From contig CAMJDE010000005.1 of the NCBI GenBank assembly GCA_946404295.1, positions 1-21,062 on the forward strand: a stretch of 21,062 nucleotides of DNA, given 5' to 3'. The position numbers and the translations under genes were made by a program. Source of the DNA: an uncultured Clostridia bacterium (GTDB lineage: Bacteria; Bacillota; Clostridia; Oscillospirales; CAG-272). Positions 20,757 through 21,062 of this stretch are shown piece by piece; position 1 is the stretch's first letter, and every line of letters begins with the position of its first letter. The notes beneath the pieces are model-generated. The model made no database searches, had not been told where the DNA came from, and saw only the letters and a program-made list of their open reading frames with translations.

Positions 20757-20855
20757 CCCGAAATCCTTTCCCGCGCCGAACGGCGCGAAGCTCGTGTTTT
20801 TCGGCTCGGGTTTTTTCGGGTCAAACCCGTCCTGCGCGAAGAAACACTTTTTTCT

Positions 20856-20885
20856 ATTATACCATACGCAGATAAAAAATAGCAA
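20856..20885 (-). promoter_or_regulatory. Sigma-A promoter of the diguanylate cyclase
   Basis: On the minus strand TTGCTA (20885-20880), an 18-bp spacer and TATAAT (20861-20856), with TGG directly before the -10 box (extended -10). Confidence 0.78.
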
Positions 20886-20983
20886 GTTTTTTCATAAATT
20901 ATTATAAAAAAAGAGGTCAATAAAGGGCGATTTGGGCAAAAAAGCGCCGCTTTCAGCCGAAAAAGAACCGATCCGGGCGATAG

Positions 20984-21051
20984 AGAGCGCCGCTTGTCGT
21001 CGCCGCTCTTTTTTGAAAAAACCCGAAAAAAATTAAAAAAACCTCTTGACA
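20984..21051 (+). other. Right edge: terminator-like hairpin and an isolated TTGACA
   Basis: AGAGCG (20984-20989) pairs with CGCTCT (21004-21009), with an inner CG/CG step, and is followed by TTTTTT, a weak terminator-like signal on the plus strand although no plus-strand gene precedes it here. TTGACA at 21046-21051 could be the -35 box of a promoter whose -10 box lies beyond the window. Nothing coding is supported in 20886-21062. Confidence 0.35.
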
Positions 21052-21062
21052 AAATCGGGGGG

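Noticed and set aside
20757..20849. Cyclic di-GMP riboswitch in the cyclase leader
   Set aside because: The leader has small hairpins but lacks the conserved GEMM core and its tetraloop-receptor arrangement.
20753..21052. 99-codon minus-strand frame overlapping the cyclase start
   Set aside because: It overlaps the cyclase leader and promoter, has low-complexity sequence and no family signature.

Overview
The window looks like chromosomal DNA of a fairly GC-rich member of the Bacillota, most likely an uncultured Clostridia lineage. The reasons are strong AGGAG-type ribosome binding sites, sigma-A promoters with near-consensus boxes (almost all with 17-bp spacers), lipoproteins with LFAC lipoboxes, single-membrane architecture and Clostridia-like forms of IMP dehydrogenase and PurB. 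Species cannot be named from the sequence.

Layout. 1-2278 (+): the tail of a membrane protein and two tandem lipoproteins. 2289-3440 (+): a promoter, an unrecognised acidic protein overlapping a HAD-family protein, and a terminator. 3437-5111 (-): a six-helix membrane XRE regulator followed by an AlkD-like DNA alkylation repair protein. 5278-5938 (-): a Phd/Doc toxin-antitoxin pair with a textbook promoter. 5939-6652: no genes; it holds two copies of a long structured repeat and five palindromes. 6582-9777 (+): promoter, purB, guaB and terminator; these two enzymes pull IMP-derived flux towards AMP and GMP. 9978-12189: a small accessory block with a tiny Cys-rich membrane protein (-), a macrodomain protein (+) and an AT-richer PD-(D/E)XK nuclease-like protein (+). 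12522-15157 (-): a GlmU-acetyltransferase-like protein and glmS (amino sugar supply for the wall). 15195-15900 (-): a histidine phosphatase. 15965-19343 (+): an orphan MprF-type flippase and a TIM-barrel-like protein of unknown activity. 19368-19602: an array of hairpins ending in a bidirectional terminator. 19602-20885 (-): a membrane diguanylate cyclase.

The most novel-looking signal is a repeat family of roughly 270-310 bp, in three long copies and one partial copy (5951, 6227, 9632 on +; 12502 on -). The copies differ in sequence but keep the same hairpins through compensating base changes, which suggests a structured RNA. One copy starts just after guaB and another just after glmS. Their 14-bp tail motifs face inward and bracket the macrodomain/nuclease block, so the element may mark an insertion site for accessory genes. 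Other points to check are a perfect 13-bp inverted repeat straddling the glmS stop codon, a 9-bp intercistronic hairpin at 17331-17371, and the hairpin array at 19368-19556.
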